From GM7GCV1 sp965221105 (lineage in GTDB: Bacteria; Pseudomonadota; Gammaproteobacteria; Pseudomonadales; GM7GCV1), in contig OZ244871.1 in NCBI GenBank assembly GCA_965221105.1, positions 2,604,001 to 2,668,000 of the forward strand: a stretch of DNA of 64,000 bases. Reading direction: 5' to 3'. The translations under genes and the position numbers were made by a program. The first letter of the stretch is position 1. Every line of letters starts with the position of its first letter. Under the pieces are notes generated by a model. It had not been told where the DNA came from. It was given only the letters and a program-made list of their open reading frames with translations, and made no database searches. Below, piece by piece: positions 63,307 to 64,000 of the stretch.

Positions 63307-64000
63307 ATGCGTTCGCGCACCGGGACGAGCTGATAAGCGCAAGGGTGCTCATTTCTGATGCCATGCGGGTTTGCCAGATGTTCTTCAGATAGTGTCCGGT
63401 TTGTGACAGGAAAAATACCACTTCGGGAGATAATCAGGACTGTACGCGCTTTCAGTGCTCGCACTGTGATTTTCTTTTTTCTGCAATAATTAATGTGCGG
63501 CGACAGCTTCCATGATTCTGGCGTGCGGGGGACAGGCTGCTTGTGCGTACGCACACAATCTTCAGGTGTCGGATTACCGGGGTTTCCGGGTTGTTGTTTC
63601 GACTCCTGCGAATCGGCTGAACAGGCCTGTGTTCCTGAAATTCAGAAAGATCTGGAGTGGCGTTGGAATCGTTTTCAGCACACATTCTATTTTCAAAATG
63701 TATATAAATATCAGTGGCTTGTAAACTATAATTTAGAAGTATTCTACTTGTGGATGGTCACTGAAACACCACCGATCAATTCTGGCAACCATGTGGCTTA
63801 TATGCACTGGTTGAAGATCAGTGAAGTGCGGCCAGACATGCTGTCGTTTAAACCCCTTTGACCTGCACGCGCCGAGCTGAAACACCTGTGTGACCACAAT
63901 TCCTAGTGTGCAGACTGGGCATCGGGGCTTGAATCAGTGGCTGGCTGGTGTATCTTTGAAGCGTTGAACGGCTGGAATCCAGATCCGGTGTGTATTCATT
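63307..64000. other. Right end of the window, nothing recognised
   Basis: A + strand frame (63493-63861) and an overlapping one (63512-63724) are open but neither resembles a known protein. The AT-rich stretch at 63460-63760 may be decayed mobile DNA. No RNA gene seen. Confidence 0.4.

Overview
The window looks like a piece of a gammaproteobacterial chromosome that has been heavily invaded by insertion sequences and is losing genes. Evidence for the lineage is inferential: the housekeeping blocks gltX, ypjD/ffh/rpsP-rimM-trmD-rplS, queD and the SOS mutasome imuA-imuB-dnaE2 all have the form and order usual in Gammaproteobacteria. Many other genes are split by insertion sequences, frameshifted or carry single nonsense codons, which suggests a genome under relaxed selection (for example a host-associated or recently bottlenecked organism). 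No organism can be named from the sequence.

Layout. 1-5652: an IS21-family element whose istA is itself interrupted by a four-gene serine-recombinase element (689-4011). 5655-9467: accessory island with a truncated antitoxin gene, a HicB-like gene, an AbiE type IV toxin-antitoxin pair with a frameshifted toxin, and a DUF429-like protein with a terminal C2H2-like finger. 9534-11060: alpha/beta hydrolase and a decayed sodium:solute symporter. 11401-15110: a fic gene split by a second, complete IS21 element (11792-14446, 5-bp ATATA duplication). 15149-16847: 5' part of an MmeI-like restriction-modification gene split by an IS630 element. 17099-18592: gltX. 18589-19228: broken diguanylate cyclase. 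19278-26650: the LexA-controlled imuA-imuB-dnaE2 operon, with dnaE2 split by an ISKra4 element (8-bp duplication).

26900-31710: defence-like island on the minus strand (NYN-domain nuclease, DUF262-HNH nuclease, EcoRI-type adenine methyltransferase, AAA ATPase). 32420-33602: Hsp20, QueD, tRNA-Val and tRNA-Asp. 33609-34904: IS605-type TnpB element placed directly behind tRNA-Asp. 34991-39263: decayed cbbQ/norQ-like gene, a MarR regulator and a partly decayed acyl-CoA/hydroxyacyl-CoA cluster (SDRs, MaoC hydratase). 39445-44050: IS remnants, a 31-base G run, a decayed second AbiE locus, vapBC and an IS110 transposase with an amber codon. 44106-47190: decayed crotonase, intact GST, decayed NTF2-like and LLM oxidoreductase genes. 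47195-51830: fhs, a DUF1640-like coiled-coil protein and hipBA with a palindromic operator. 52017-53460: P450 fragment cut by an IS110 remnant.

53724-62875: two Nudix hydrolases, ypjD, ffh and the rpsP-rimM-trmD-rplS operon. The spaces on both sides of ffh hold a family of small coiled-coil/membrane genes, a miniature derivative of the TnpB element and a hipA fragment. 62876-64000 is mostly remnants.

The most interesting items are the recombinase element sitting in the conserved transposase motif of IS21, the nuclease/methyltransferase/ATPase island at 27-32 kb, the repeated coiled-coil gene family with the miniature TnpB element that keeps the 3' end of tnpB, and the set of insertions that can be reversed on paper to restore exact reading frames (istA, fic, mmeI-like, dnaE2).
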